Source: Amphiura filiformis
Lineage: Eukaryota; Echinodermata; Ophiuroidea; Amphilepidida; Amphiuridae
Length of the DNA: 64,000 nt
Direction of reading: 5' to 3'
Assembly: GCF_039555335.1 (NCBI RefSeq)
Contig: NC_092636.1
Span: 59,833,991 to 59,897,990 of the forward strand
Part shown: one piece after another, positions 30,457 to 42,258 of the stretch
How the letters are laid out: each line of letters opens with the position of its first letter
Position numbering within the stretch: the stretch's first letter is position 1
The notes under the pieces: generated by a model
What the model saw: the letters and a program-made list of their open reading frames with translations, nothing else
The model's database searches: none
Told to the model about the DNA's origin: nothing
Position numbers and translations under genes: made by a program

Positions 30457-30879
30457 CAGTGTACTTCGGTTATATTTATAAATGCGCTTTTATAAATACG
30501 CACGTGACCACCTCCGCGGTGGAATTACATAAGACAACTGTGCAGCAAAATTGTCTATTTTGTTCAACTTTGTGATTATATTGTTAACCTTTCCGTCGTT
30601 GAATATTTTTTCCGGCGTCAAATACTTTCAAAATGTTGTTTTTGATAACATATTACAAACTCGGAATCCCTCCATGTGTAATAAATTTGCTATTCAATTA
30701 ACACTTTAATTTGATGATATTTATCTACAGAGTTCCTATCCTTTTCTGTATAGTGGTCAGTGCATGAGGATTTGGTCACGCTTGCTGGTCTTGGTATGTC
30801 GTGCCCATGAGTCACTTGTGTATTTATAAAAGCGCATTTATAAATATAACCATGATAAGTTGATAACCGAAGTACACTG
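30457..30879. mobile_element. MITE with CAGTGTACTTCGG ends (copy 1)
   Basis: Inverted repeats CAGTGTACTTCGGTTA and its inverse TAACCGAAGTACACTG; inner arms hold ATATTTATAAATGCGCTTTT and its near-inverse. TA precedes the left end; the right flank is AT. Copy at 34393-34814 lies in the duplicate. Confidence 0.65.
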
Positions 30880-31190
30880 ATGCAAATGGAAAGAAAATCA
30901 CTGTATCTTTGGACTTACAAGTCTAGGTTTTTCCTGAATTACCATTTACTTGCTTGTATTACATGTATATTGTTTGTATTTTAGTAATTCAACTAAATAT
31001 TATCTAAATATTATGTTATTATTAACATAAGACAACTCACGAGGTTCAAACTTGCTTTCTATGTGTACAAAATGTAACATGGTCCACCATAATATATGAG
31101 AATATATCATTCTCACACTGACTCCCAAAATAGAAACAGGTTACGTTCATGTACCATGTGTACTGATGAATCAAAATTATTCATTCTCAA

Positions 31191-31362
31191 CAGTAGCGTA
31201 GCCAAGAATTTAGTATGTGTACTAGTGGGGTGGGAAGCCAAATATTTGTCCCCATTTGTCAATTTTTTGTCCCACTTTTAGTCATTTTAATGACATTTTA
31301 CCCTTTTTGTTTGTGCCAATTTCCTGCTAGGCTCCCTGGGGCTCGCCCTGGCTACGTTACTG
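31191..31362. mobile_element. MITE with CAGTAGCGTAGCCA ends (copy 1)
   Basis: Ends CAGTAGCGTAGCCAAG and CTGGCTACGTTACTG are inverted repeats, as in hAT-like CAGTGGCGTAGCC elements; no clear target duplication. Duplicate at 35126-35298. Confidence 0.55.
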
Positions 31363-31571
31363 GTTACGTTCCCAAAAGCAAACATAGTTCTTGGTAATAA
31401 TACTCCTTCATATTCATATCTGTGGATCTCATACCATCGAAAAAGAAACTCAAAACATACCTAGGCCTTTTTGCTGTGAGGATTTTCTGCTCAGCTTTTG
31501 GTATTTTTTATCATAAGTAGTTTTAATTAGATGTTTTTGGTTTATAGTTTCTTGTTGTAGTTATAAATATG

Positions 31572-31696
31572 TTAAGGAATCGGACAGCAAAGTTTGCATA
31601 CTATTTTTTGTGGGACCTGAGAGCACATCAGACGTGTCTGACGTGCTCTCATGCCCCACAAAAATACTGTGTAAACGTTGCTATTCGAACCCTTAA
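31572..31696. mobile_element. piggyBac-type MITE (TTAAGG family), copy 2, internally deleted
   Basis: TTAA at both ends; a nearly pure hairpin: GACCTGAGAGCACATCAGAC directly followed by GTCTGACGTGCTCTC. 125 bp. Duplicate at 35509-35633. Confidence 0.7.
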
Positions 31697-31736
31697 GCGC
31701 CTAGATCTTGCAGGTTAGGCTCTATATAGATCCTTA

Positions 31737-31820
31737 TTGTTATGTTATGTTATGTTATGTTATGTTATGTTATGTTATGTTATGTTATGTTATCATGGTT
31801 ATGTTATGTTATGTTATGTT
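31737..31820 (+). repeat. TTATG pentanucleotide microsatellite (copy 1)
   Basis: About 15 tandem TTATG units with one interruption (CATGG). Copy 2 at 35673-35763 is slightly longer. Confidence 0.95.
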
Positions 31821-32603
31821 GTATTATAGAATATGGGATAATGTTTCTAGAATGGAATTTTTCTATAAACTAGTAGATATTAATTACTCGGCAGTCCTGT
31901 AGTTTTATGAGACAGTGAAGAAAATATGCAGTTGATGCTCTCACAGCAGAGCATCATTCAGTCGCTGAGCAGACGAAGATCGTAGATTACGCCAAAGTGC
32001 GCAGTCATCCCAAATAAAGACTTTATATTTGACAAACTGAGCTCTGATTTATAATACAGTGACAGTTCTGTTAGATTGGATCGGAGCAGATTGGGATAAG
32101 TAGCTGTTGTAAATGCGATCTTAACTGATGTCAGTTGTTGGTAGTTATTCTTTATTTGCGATGTATAATTATGTAAAAGCATTGTCCAATCATATTGTCA
32201 TAAAAATAAATGGTTAACTTGTTTTGACTCACAAAACGGTGTATTGTTATGTATACTTGAGTGATCTTGGGTTAAATGTGTTTTTTATTAAATTTGCAGG
32301 ATTATTACCGTCATAAACTTTAAGAAAAGGGGTATGCGTAGAAATTCGGTTGAATCTTCCGATTCTCCCAAAATTTCTTCTTCTTTTGAAAAGATGCCCC
32401 AAAAAAAAAAAAAACAACAACAACAAACATTAACACTAAAGATTGATTTCAAATATTTATATATATAATTAACAATTCAGATGAAATGAAAATCATGGAT
32501 ACATATGTATGCCCTTTGAAAAACGATCAAGATAGCTATGTGAACTTGGAATTAATTTATTTTCATAAATTGATTCCAAGTTCACAATAATTGATTCCAA
32601 GTT

Positions 32604-32670
32604 CGCAATAATAACCATTATAAAATTGTAAACGTTTTAAAACGTTTGAAATTTTATAATGATTATTATT
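32604..32670. repeat. Hairpin next to the duplication junction
   Basis: AATAATAACCATTATAAAAT at 32604 pairs with ATTTTATAATGATTATTATT ending 32670, with AAACGTTTTAAAACGTTT at the centre. It ends 12 bases before the junction at 32682/32683. Confidence 0.8.
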
Positions 32671-32682
32671 GTAGGGTATGAT

Positions 32683-33474
32683 AGCTGTACCTGCTCTATG
32701 TGGAACATTGCGGCCATATCTTTAAACAGGTACATAGCGATTTGTCACCGTTTAACCTACCACAAGATCTACAACCGCAAAACAATACCATTCATAGTGG
32801 CTTCACTATGGGGTATGTGCTTCATACTGGATCTCCCAAATGTTCTTGGATGGGGAAGACATGTTTTTGACACAAAAGCGTTGTACTGTGCTTACGATTA
32901 CACGACAAATTATGGATACACTTTGTATTTAATAACATTCGGATTTTCAATACCTATGTTTATTGGTAGCTACTGCTACGTGCGAATTTTCTTTTTTGCT
33001 AAGAGAAGCAAAGAGCGCTTGAAGAATTTATCAAAATCAGATCGCCACCACAGCCGGATCAAAACAACAGATATGCGCTTGTTGAAGTCCATAGGAACTA
33101 TATGGGCGTTGTTCATGTTGATGTGGAGTCCGTATACTACGATAGTTATCTTTGACTTTAAAGGTACTTGGCCACAATGGTTCTTTATTCTTTCCATTGC
33201 CTTGGCTCACACTAATAGTTGCATTAACAGCGTTTTGTACGCGGCAACTAATCGCAATTTTAGAGAGGGTTATGTTATTTTATTGAAACGTGCTTTATGT
33301 TACCGGAGAGGCCGCTTGCATTCCGAGGTGAATATCATGCTAAATAAACGCCTAAAAGGGGCTAGTTCTTCACGGGCAAGCGATGTACGCGCGGATCGTT
33401 TAGGTGTCAAAGCCGTTAAACAATCTAAAAAATGGTCTTTGACAGGCGAATACGTTAATTATACATTTACATGA
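32683..33474 (+). pseudogene. 5'-truncated receptor copy 2
   Basis: The tandem duplication restarts mid-TM3, so this copy encodes only SCTCSMWN onward: NRY, TM4-TM7 and a longer tail. TM1, TM2 and the first half of TM3 are missing, and the short leader MIIIVGYD arises from the junction. It cannot form a normal receptor. It differs from receptor 1 by a few substitutions (for example FFFFK to FFFAK) and by a one-base indel near the 3' end that gives a tail ending in NYTFT. The intact reading frame reflects recent origin. Confidence 0.85.
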
Positions 33475-34392
33475 AACGTCAGAATAATGGTCGGTTGTGC
33501 AGTGTTGGGTAGTAAAACATGACCAAAATAACCCTTATCCTCCCTCAACTTACTGTTACGGATGTTTGAATCCCGTACCAGAAATATCTTTTGGACAGAT
33601 TGGAAAGGAGTCAAAAGAAGATATCAATATCAAAAGTGTTGATGTCTAGCAAGATGTCTTCATCTGACTTGACCTATGAGTCAAGATTGACTGAATTTGA
33701 GTTGAGTCAATGAGTTGTTTAAGTTAATATTTTGTTTCAAACTTATTAACCTCCTTCCGTTCTTGAGTACTCTCTTCCATCTGTAGTAAACAAGGATAGG
33801 TATCTTCATTGGACCTCTCCCGCAAATGTATTTCTGAATTCTGTCTTCGCACATATTCTTTCCTCTTTTGTGGAACAAACTCTCTATATCTGTCTTCTCT
33901 GCAAATGCTCTTTCTTTTTCTAAGAATCTTTGTAAAGAACATTTGAAAAAAAAGTTTTATTACTTTTATTATGCATGTGTCAGCTAAACAATTATTTTGA
34001 TGTTCATCATGTAGGTCTAGATGTATATTTGATTGGTACGTGTGGTTTTGGGTGCAGGGTGTGTGTGACGGGTTGTCTGTGTGAATATCTGTAACATGAT
34101 TAGCATAATTTTCTACATACAATTATTTGTTGAACATGTTGTCTATAATTCATTGTACTCGATGATAAGTAGATTTTGTTGAATATGATTATAAAAAAAA
34201 AAAAAATTGTATGTTGGAATTTTGACTGTGTTCAGAGGAGGCTAGTGCAGCTTGTACTTGCATTATTTTTTGCACGCTTTGAGCTTTTGCTTTTCCTGTT
34301 GGTTTCATTTGATTTAGTTGAGTATCCCCTGTATCTATTTAATTTTGTATTTATTTTTTGTATTCTCTTTTATATATGAAATATGTTATGTA

Positions 34393-34814
34393 CAGTGTAC
34401 TTCGGTTATATTTATAAATGCGCTTTTATAAATACGCACGTGACCACCTCCGCGGTGGAATTACATAAGACAACTGTGCAGCAAAATTGTCTATTTTGTT
34501 CAACTTTGTGATTATATTGTTAACTTTCCGTCGTTGAATATTTTTTCCGGCGTCAAATACTTTCAAAATGTTGTTTTTGATAACATATTACAAACTCGGA
34601 ATCCCTCCATGTGTAATAAATTTGCTATTCAATTAACACTTTAATTTGATGATATTTATCTACAGAGTTCCTATCCTTTTCTGTATAGTGGTCAGTGCAT
34701 GAGGATTTGGTCACGCTTGCTGGTCTTGGTATGTCGTGCCCATGAGTCACTTGTGTATTTATAAAAGCGCATTTATAAATATAACCATGATAAGTTGATA
34801 ACCGAAGTACACTG
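34393..34814. mobile_element. MITE with CAGTGTACTTCGG ends (copy 2)
   Basis: Duplicate of 30457-30879 within the tandem copy. Confidence 0.65.
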
Positions 34815-35125
34815 ATGCAAATGGAAAGAAAATCACTGTATCTTTGGACTTACAAGTCTAGGTTTTTCCTGAATTACCATTTACTTGCTTGTATTACATG
34901 TATATTGTTTGTATTTTAGTAATTCAACTAAATATTATCTAAATATTATGTTATTATTAACATAAGACAACTCACGAGGTTCAAACTTGCTTTCTATGTG
35001 TACAAAATGTAACATGGTCCACCATAATATATGAGAATATATCATTCTCACACTGACTCCCAAAATAGAAACAGGTTACGTTCATGTACCATGTGTACTG
35101 ATGAATCAAAATTATTCATTCTCAA

Positions 35126-35298
35126 CAGTAGCGTAGCCAAGAATTTAGTATGTGTACTAGTGGGGTGGGGAAGCCAAATATTTGTCCCCATTTGTCAATT
35201 TTTTGTCCCACTTTTAGTCATTTTAATGACATTTTACCCTTTTTGTTTGTGCCAATTTCCTGCTAGGCTCCCTGGGGCTCGCCCTGGCTACGTTACTG
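35126..35298. mobile_element. MITE with CAGTAGCGTAGCCA ends (copy 2)
   Basis: Duplicate of 31191-31362. Confidence 0.55.
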
Positions 35299-35508
35299 GT
35301 TACGTTCCCAAAAGCAAACATAGTTCTTGGTAATAATACTCCCTTCATATTCATATCTGTGGATCTCATACCATCGAAAAAGAAACTCAAAACATACCTA
35401 GGCCTTTTTGCTGTGAGGATTTTCTGCTCAGCTTTTGGTATTTTTTATCATAAGTAGTTTTAATTAGATGTTTTTGGTTTATAGTTTCTTGTTGTAGTTA
35501 TAAATGTG

Positions 35509-35633
35509 TTAAGGAATCGGACAGCAAAGTTTGCATACTATTTTTTGTGGGACCTGAGAGCACATCAGACGTGTCTGACGTGCTCTCATGCCCCACAAAA
35601 ATACTGTGTAAACGTTGCTATTCGAACCCTTAA
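35509..35633. mobile_element. piggyBac-type MITE (TTAAGG family), copy 3
   Basis: Duplicate of 31572-31696 with TTAA at both ends. Confidence 0.7.
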
Positions 35634-35672
35634 GCGCCTAGATCTTGCAGGTTAGGCTCTATATAGATCCTT

Positions 35673-35763
35673 ATTGTTATGTTATGTTATGTTATGTTAT
35701 GTTATGTTATGTTATGTTATGTTATGTTATGTTATCATGGTTATGTTATGTTATGTTATGTTG
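35673..35763 (+). repeat. TTATG pentanucleotide microsatellite (copy 2)
   Basis: Duplicate of 31737-31820 with extra repeat units. Confidence 0.95.
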
Positions 35764-36626
35764 TATTATAGAATATGGGATAATGTTTCTAGAATGGAAT
35801 TTTTTCTATAAACTAGTAGATATTAATTACTCGGCAGTCCTGTAGTTTTATGAGACAGTGAAGAAAATATGCAGTTGATGCTCTCACAGCAGAGCATCAT
35901 TCAGTCGCTGAGCAGACGAAGATCGTAGATTACGCCAAAGTGCGCAGTCATCCCAAATAAAGACTTTATATTTGACAAACTGAGCTCTGATTTATAATAC
36001 AGTGACAGTTCTGTTAGATTGGATCGGAGCAGATTGGGATAAGTAGCTGTTGTAAATGCGATCTTAACTGATGTCAGTTGTTGGTAGTTATTCTTTATTT
36101 GCGATGTATAATTATGTAAAAGCATTGTCCAATCATATTGTCATAAAAATAAATGGTTAACTTGTTTTGACTCACAAAACGGTGTATTGTTATGTATACT
36201 TGAGTGATCTTGGGTTAAATGTGTTTTTATTAAATTTGCAGGATTATTACCGTCATAAACTTTAAGAAAAAGGGGTATGCGTAGAAATTCGGTTGAATCT
36301 TCCGATTCTCCCAAAATTTCTTCTTCTTTTGAAAAGATGCCCCCCCCCAAAAAAAAACAACAACAACAAACATTAACACTAAAGATTGATTTCAAATATT
36401 TATATATATAATTAACAATTCAGATGAAATGAAAATCATGGATACATATGTATGCCCTTTGAAAAACGATCAAGATAGCTATGTGAACTTGGAATTAATT
36501 TATTTTCATAAATTGATTCCAAGTTCACAATAATTGATTCCAAGTTCGCAATAATAACCATTATAAAATTGTAAACGTTTTAAAACGTTTGAAATTTTAT
36601 AATGATTATTATTGTAGGGTATGATA

Positions 36627-38140
36627 GATCCCGTCATATTTGAGCTGAAATTTGCTAAAACTTTCATCGACATAAGTCCAATAATTATTTCAATAAAAAA
36701 GAGTGGTTAAAAGTCTTATTTTGGGGGGAATTAGTACAGGCGTCAATGGAAAAATCAAAAATTCAGACATGTTTTGATTATAACTGATTTTATAACTTTT
36801 TTACTGATCATGCTGATTGTTTGATATAATACGCGCACTGATGATGATTCAGTTAAAACCTTACCATAATTTCAATTAGAGGTCACTGTGCTATTTTTGT
36901 CACAATTGTGTGTTTAAAAATAGCAAATCTATGTAGTCTCCCTCGATGTGCCTCTGTATGGTTTGGAAACAAACTGCCGACTGGAGTTCACAAAACAGTG
37001 AAGATTATGCAGTCAGTAATAAACATCTCACCAGAAGAAAGTCTTACTATTATTAGCACTCGAAGAAGAAATATATTATTGTGATGACCCCACACAGTCA
37101 ACCGGATGAAAAAAAATAGGTTATCTCTCCCTTTCAGGAGATATACGTCATTGATTGTGCGTAAAGCCATAGTCTCCCGCGATGTACGGTATCTGCATAG
37201 TTTGGAAACAAACTGCTCAGTTCACAAAACAGTGAGGATTATGTAGTCAGTAATAAACGCCTCACCAGAAGAAAGTCCCCACTTGTTTGAGTGGTCATAA
37301 AAGTATTTTTAACACAATGAAACAAACCAAAAAAAAAACACGCAATAAAATGGCTAAACTTGCTAAAAAAGATTAAATATCGTATATTAGATGATGTAAC
37401 CTTTTAAAACTGTTACCCCATAATTTCCCTCATTCTTCAAGCCCTGCCCTCTATCGGGGGCTAATTTATAGTTTTAAAAGCTTCTTGGATGTATACATAT
37501 TTCGCGGTTAGTGGTTCTTTGTTGCCCTGCAATCTATTTGGATATCCAAATTTAGCGGTTAGTGGGTCTTATTTATTATTTTGACACAAGAACCGCAAGA
37601 CATTTTGACCTGAAAGTGCGTTATATGAATCTCTTTAGCACTCATACACTGCTGGGATTTTTCTTCAATCCTGTCAATAAAAGAGTTCCGATAATGAAAG
37701 AGAAATGGAGCGGGGAAAGAAAGAACGAAATTATCGACAGATACGACACAAAATGAAATTGAATTCAGAAATCATAGCACCCTAGGGACTATAAACAATT
37801 CGCAATCGAACGAGCGAAGCAATACTTGATTAATTGAGATCCGGTATGCCCAGGTGTATCATTTACTTGTATCAGTCATTAAAGTGAAAAGAAAAGAGAA
37901 CATAATCAAGTGACAGTGAGAAAAATAAATACCGTTCTCTCAATCATGATAATGTTCAAACGAAAATAATAACGGTGACAATATTTAAAGGGGTAACCCT
38001 ATTGGTTTAGGATATGGAGTTTCTTCAAACTTACGTACAACAAAAATAATAATTAATAAATTTTGGACTTCTATAGCGCTCATTCCCAGAGGTTTCGAAG
38101 CATGGTAATTTCGCTGCCAAAATGTCAAATATCGTCCTCT
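36627..38140. other. Intergenic, no gene recognised
   Basis: Contains a dispersed direct repeat, about 36935-37040 and 37163-37278 (shared GTTTGGAAACAAACTGC, CACAAAACAGTGA and TCACCAGAAGAAAGTC). Otherwise AT-rich with no supported frame. Confidence 0.5.
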
Positions 38141-38811
38141 TTAAGGGATCTAAAATGAGCGTTTATTGCGTTTCGACAGTATTTTTGTGGGACATGAGAG
38201 CACCTCAGACCTATCGAATTGCATTCTGAATACGAAGCATGTCTTTCTGATATCAAATAATTTCAATTTTTTGAAAATTACAATATAATACAAATTTTAT
38301 GACAAATTATAAAAATTTGATATTTTTCAAATTTTTGATATATAACAGTCCTCGAAGTAAATTATATAAATCTAATGATATATTCTTAAAGTGTATGTAG
38401 CAGGAAGGAAAAGCCGACGGTCAATTGAAAATTTTGACCTTTCATATTGAAGATATGGATTTTTTCCCAAAAAGACCTAATTTTTTTTTTGGTGTTTTGG
38501 GAAAAAAAATCCATATCTTCAATACGAAAGGTCCAAATTTTCAATTGATCGTCGGCTTTTCACCCCACCTACATACACTTTAAGTATAAATCATCAGATT
38601 TATAAAGTTTACTTCAAGTACTGTTAAATATCAAAAATATCAATTTTTAATGATTTGCCATAAAATGTGTATTAAATTGCGATTTTCAAAAAATCAAAAT
38701 TATTTGATATCAGAATGACATTCTTCGTATTCAAAATGCAATTCGATATGTCTGATGTGCTCTAATGTCCCAAAATAAATACTGTCCAAACGTTCATACC
38801 CCAGCCCTTAA
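38141..38811. mobile_element. piggyBac-type MITE (TTAAGG family), copy 4, long palindrome
   Basis: TTAA at 38141-38144 and 38808-38811. The 671-bp element is an almost complete palindrome centred near 38485: TTGAAGATATGGATTTTTTC against AAAAATCCATATCTTCAAT, and TTCTGATATCAAATAATTT near both ends. Shares the GGGACATGAGAGCACNTCAGA block with the shorter copies. Confidence 0.75.
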
Positions 38812-39530
38812 TAAGCGTCTATGTTTAAAATCAAACAAAAAACCTTCATTTTATAGTTTCTTTTGTAAGAAGAAACAGTTTCATGTCAACATATAGTTAA
38901 ACGTACATGAATAATGCCAACATTTAATCACACAGGAGTATCGGGAAGCTGTTACTAACTAGCAGAAAGCTTACGGAATTTTTGTGTATGTGTCGATTTC
39001 TTCGAAGTGAAATTTGCTCATTACGTTTGGGTTTTGGAAAGAACCTTCTGTTAAATCATGCATGACTCAATTACAAATCTTTACATGTTCTTCTTGTCTA
39101 TTGATATTTTGAATAGTGTTTATCTTTCCCTAATAGATAGCACCCTGATCGATTCTTCCTGCATATCAATATGCTTCATTTACATTACATTACAGAGATC
39201 GGACACTAATCCCTACCATAACAAACCATGTAAAGGTGATACAACAGGTCTATATTACAGGATTAGATTAGTAAACTATGATCTATTTGCAAGTATTATA
39301 ATATATTGATTGAGCAGGAAAGATGTGATACTATTTTTTTGTATAGTAGTCTAGTTGCCGGCGTGCGATATTTTTTTTCCTAGTCAACATTTGCATCACA
39401 TAATACATTTACATGGAATAGGCCTATGAGGCTGGATTGAGCTGTGTTCAGTTTTATACGGCGGATTTATTGCCATAATTATTACCTCTTACTTAACAAA
39501 AGAAAAACAAATTTATTCCAATTAAAATTC
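38812..39530. other. Intergenic, nothing recognised
   Basis: AT-rich, with several short open frames lacking domain similarity. Confidence 0.4.
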
Positions 39531-39602
39531 TACCAGGGTTCGAACCCACAACCTTTTGATTAACAGTCGAGATCGAATACCACTACGCTGTGAGTGCTTC
39601 TG
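39531..39602 (-). tRNA. tRNA-like sequence (Asn-like, probably non-functional)
   Basis: Read on the minus strand: an A-box-like AGCGTAGTGGTA, an anticodon loop CTGTTAA (GTT) and a B box GGTTCGAACCC. Acceptor ends do not pair well, so this is a pseudo-tRNA or SINE head rather than a working gene. Confidence 0.4.
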
Positions 39603-39956
39603 CCAGAAATGCGTTTGTTCATCATACTTATTGATTACGGAATAAATCGCAAACACACGATATATATATATTACTTGTCTATTACTAATAAATACGTATA
39701 ATCTCCAATCTATGCGGTTCCTATGCAAATGTTGACTAGTAAATTAATATAGGCTGCCGGCGGCGTCAGGTATACATAGAATGTTTTTTTTTATGATGAT
39801 GACATGTATGATGCAAACTCATAGGTTTTGTGCGTTTGGCAATTTGGGAGGGGTGGGGATGGGGTTCAAAATGACCCCATAGGATTATAAAATCAAAATT
39901 TCAATTGCTCAAATACCTCTTTCAAATATATCAAATTATTTACATAAATAAACAAA

Positions 39957-39958
39957 AA

Positions 39959-40005
<47 letters not shown>

Positions 40006-40007
40006 AC
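39957..40007 (+). repeat. AAAT/AATA tetranucleotide microsatellite
   Basis: About 12 tandem AAAT units. Confidence 0.9.
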
Positions 40008-40061
40008 GAAAAAAATTGAACAAATTGTAGCGTAGTATTAAAATCATAAATATAACCATTG

Positions 40062-40131
40062 CTGGCAGGAGGACTCGAACCAACGATATTGACATTAGCA
40101 GTCTGATGCTCTACCATTGAGCTATGACAGG
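40062..40131 (-). tRNA. tRNA-like sequence (GCT anticodon loop, degenerate)
   Basis: Minus strand: TAGCTCAATGGTAGAGC forms a full D arm, the loop CTGCTAA holds GCT, and GGTTCGAGTCC is a B box. The anticodon stem and acceptor have mismatches, and the variable arm is too short for tRNA-Ser. Likely tRNA-derived repeat or decayed gene. Confidence 0.5.
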
Positions 40132-40409
40132 ATCTAGTGATAAGGGTCGAATTTTTAGCTTATACAGTGTTTGTCAGTGTTTGTCCGCCTCGTGAAAGAA
40201 ATAAATATAAAATCTCAATTTTTAATTTAAATTTATTTGATAATTTTCTAACCTATATTTTCTTTAGAGCAGGGACAAATATTTCCCCTTTTATCTAATT
40301 TGACCGCTATATAAGAATCTACTTCTTTTATTACTGATTTAATTCCACGATTTGTTCCATTAAGCAATATCAAGAAAAGATTAATGTCACACATCTCACA
40401 ACAGATATT

Positions 40410-40488
40410 TAGTTGGCTTAGTGGTCTTGCACAGTGCTGTTTAACCTGGAGGTACCGAGATCGATTCCCACCTCTGCCTGCAATTTTT
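40410..40488 (+). tRNA. tRNA-like sequence followed by a T run
   Basis: TTGGCTTAGTGGTC resembles an A box, GAGATCGATTCCC a B box, and CCTGC is followed closely by TTTTTTTT, a possible Pol III stop. Degenerate; likely SINE head. Confidence 0.35.
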
Positions 40489-40519
40489 TTTAAAGACTGG
40501 GAAATAATAACCTGACATT

Positions 40520-40710
40520 CGCCGTACTTCAGAAGCGGAGTTATAACTTGTTAAACTTTGCTCCTTCCGTAAAAGGGTACATTATTTTGGCACTACATTA
40601 TTTCTTTTTTTCACATTGCTGGTATTAAATATCAAATGGTCATAATTGGCGGTCACTTCAAATCATCCCCAACTGAACTAGGTTCAGGAATTTCCTCTCA
40701 TTGTTAATTG
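40520..40710 (+). repeat. Dispersed repeat, inverted relative of 45585-45765
   Basis: Shares TCACTTCAAATCATCCCCAA, CACATTGCTGGTA and AGCGGAGTTAT-like blocks in order with the inverse of 45585-45765. Follows the tRNA-like sequence at 40410, so it may be a SINE body. Confidence 0.6.
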
Positions 40711-41518
40711 TTGGTTAACCCACCACTTGAGAATAAAGGACTATGATAGGTGCAACAGGATTACCTACGGGATTATCTCAAGGATATAATTCTGTTCTCC
40801 ATCCTTTTCTTACATCTTCTCTGATATGTGCTAGTGTCGATGGTTATTGTTAAAAGGCAATAAGGTGTGTAATTGCAATATTTCCTCTGAATAGGAAAGA
40901 CTCTCTACATCGAGTTATGTATGCTGGTGGTTCGCAATACTGTTATTTAAGAGAAGGTATCTTCCAAATCCAAATCCAAATGCTGGACATACCCAGTACC
41001 CACAATCATCCATGCCAACAATGGACGTGGGAAACCTCGTTAGCGTGGTTACCACAAATCGACGTTTTTTCACGATTTGGAACGTCAAATTTCAGGAGAA
41101 ATATGATGTATTAAATGATACCAAAAATCTCATAAACAATGAGGTACATCGAGGGATTTTATTTATTTTATTTATTTTAATTTTATTTAATTACCTTTAT
41201 TGCACAAAAACATCAAAATACGTTGTCTGGTGCAAAAAGGTGACCCCGAACAAGCACAAGGACAACAAAGTGGGGTCCTATCAGAATAGGGCAACATTAT
41301 TGTTAAAGTTATTATTATTATTTCAACTCGTTACTTCGATGCATTCGGTAGGCCGGCATACATGTATATTATAGGGACTTGGGCACACATCGGAAATTCA
41401 ACCAGGGATTCACGTTCTTGCAGCAACATTGCCACGCTGTTCTCATAAGTCACATCAAATATAAAACTAATATGCCTCAAGTTTAGTAAAATATCCAGTA
41501 GTCACAATGAAAACAACT

Positions 41519-41712
41519 TTAATCATCTTTCCCAATAAACCTATCAACTTCAAGAAGTTCAGCGAGTTGTTCATTGTGCGGCCGGTAGAACTTTGGTAAA
41601 AGCTGTTTGCTTTTCAAAAGTATAATGCCAAAGCTACGTTCGCCATGCTTTGAGGCTTTTTATTTAGTCTGTATGCTTTTTACCTCTTTCCACAGTGGTC
41701 TCAGTTGCTTTC
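41519..41712 (-). pseudogene. Decayed terminal exon of a carbohydrate sulfotransferase
   Basis: Clearly homologous to 43502-43708, including the shared 3' flank (GTTTAGTAAAATA, AGTAGTCACAATGAAAAC). The end still reads FYRPHNEQLAELLEVDRF, but upstream there are in-frame stops and frame changes and the acceptor is lost. A pseudogene copy of the neighbouring exon. Confidence 0.7.
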
Positions 41713-41844
41713 TTTAATAGCATATTATAGCGCAGTTTCTCACCTAGGTTTCATTATCATTGAGGTATAGGACTTTTTTGTTGTTGAGGAGAGCAGGTAG
41801 GGCAACTACTTGATTATATTTCTACATGTTCATACTACATACTC

Positions 41845-42004
41845 TGAAAACTTTCGCACGAGTCCGTTTTTTTAAATCACATTTTTGTTCCTAAAATGGG
41901 GATTATAGCGCCCTCAACGGGCACTCTCTCCATAGGGCTACATGTAAAGATCAGTTATAGACAAATGGCCCTAAAATAAAACGGACTCGTGCGAATTTCC
42001 TCAA
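41845..42004. mobile_element. MITE with GCACGAGTCCGTTTT ends
   Basis: Inverted repeats TTCGCACGAGTCCGTTTT and AAAACGGACTCGTGCGAA, about 30 bp, around 100 bp of unrelated interior. Confidence 0.65.
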
Positions 42005-42258
42005 ATTTTGCATATGATGTAGATTTAACATCTGGAATTTAATGTAAGTGATGTCGTTGCTGCTCTTCTAAATTCATTTTTAAAATGTCCGCCCCAGACC
42101 AAGGTGTTTCTTCCCAACATAATAATTGGTGGGAAAAGGGGAGGGTTATGTGGAACAATCAGTGTGTTTATAGTGGGAGTAGTAGATACACGGTACATTG
42201 ACGTATAAATCCTTCAAATTATCCGGAAACTACAAACACTATCCGTAACGGCATGTAC

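Larger units (their letters stand above)
28748..32682 (+). repeat. Tandem duplication of about 3.94 kb, copy 1
   Basis: Runs from AGCTGTACCTGCTC inside TM3 of receptor 1 to GTAGGGTATGAT, immediately followed by copy 2 beginning again with AGCTGTACCTGCTC. Nearly identical to 32683-36626 with scattered single-base changes and small indels. Confidence 0.93.
32683..36626 (+). repeat. Tandem duplication of about 3.94 kb, copy 2
   Basis: Head-to-tail repeat of 28748-32682, ending GTAGGGTATGAT at 36615-36626 where similarity stops. Contains the same set of MITEs and microsatellite. Confidence 0.93.

Noticed and set aside
40917-41374. Two overlapping plus-strand frames (65 and 120 codons)
   Set aside because: No recognisable domain; the longer one runs into AT-rich low-complexity sequence.
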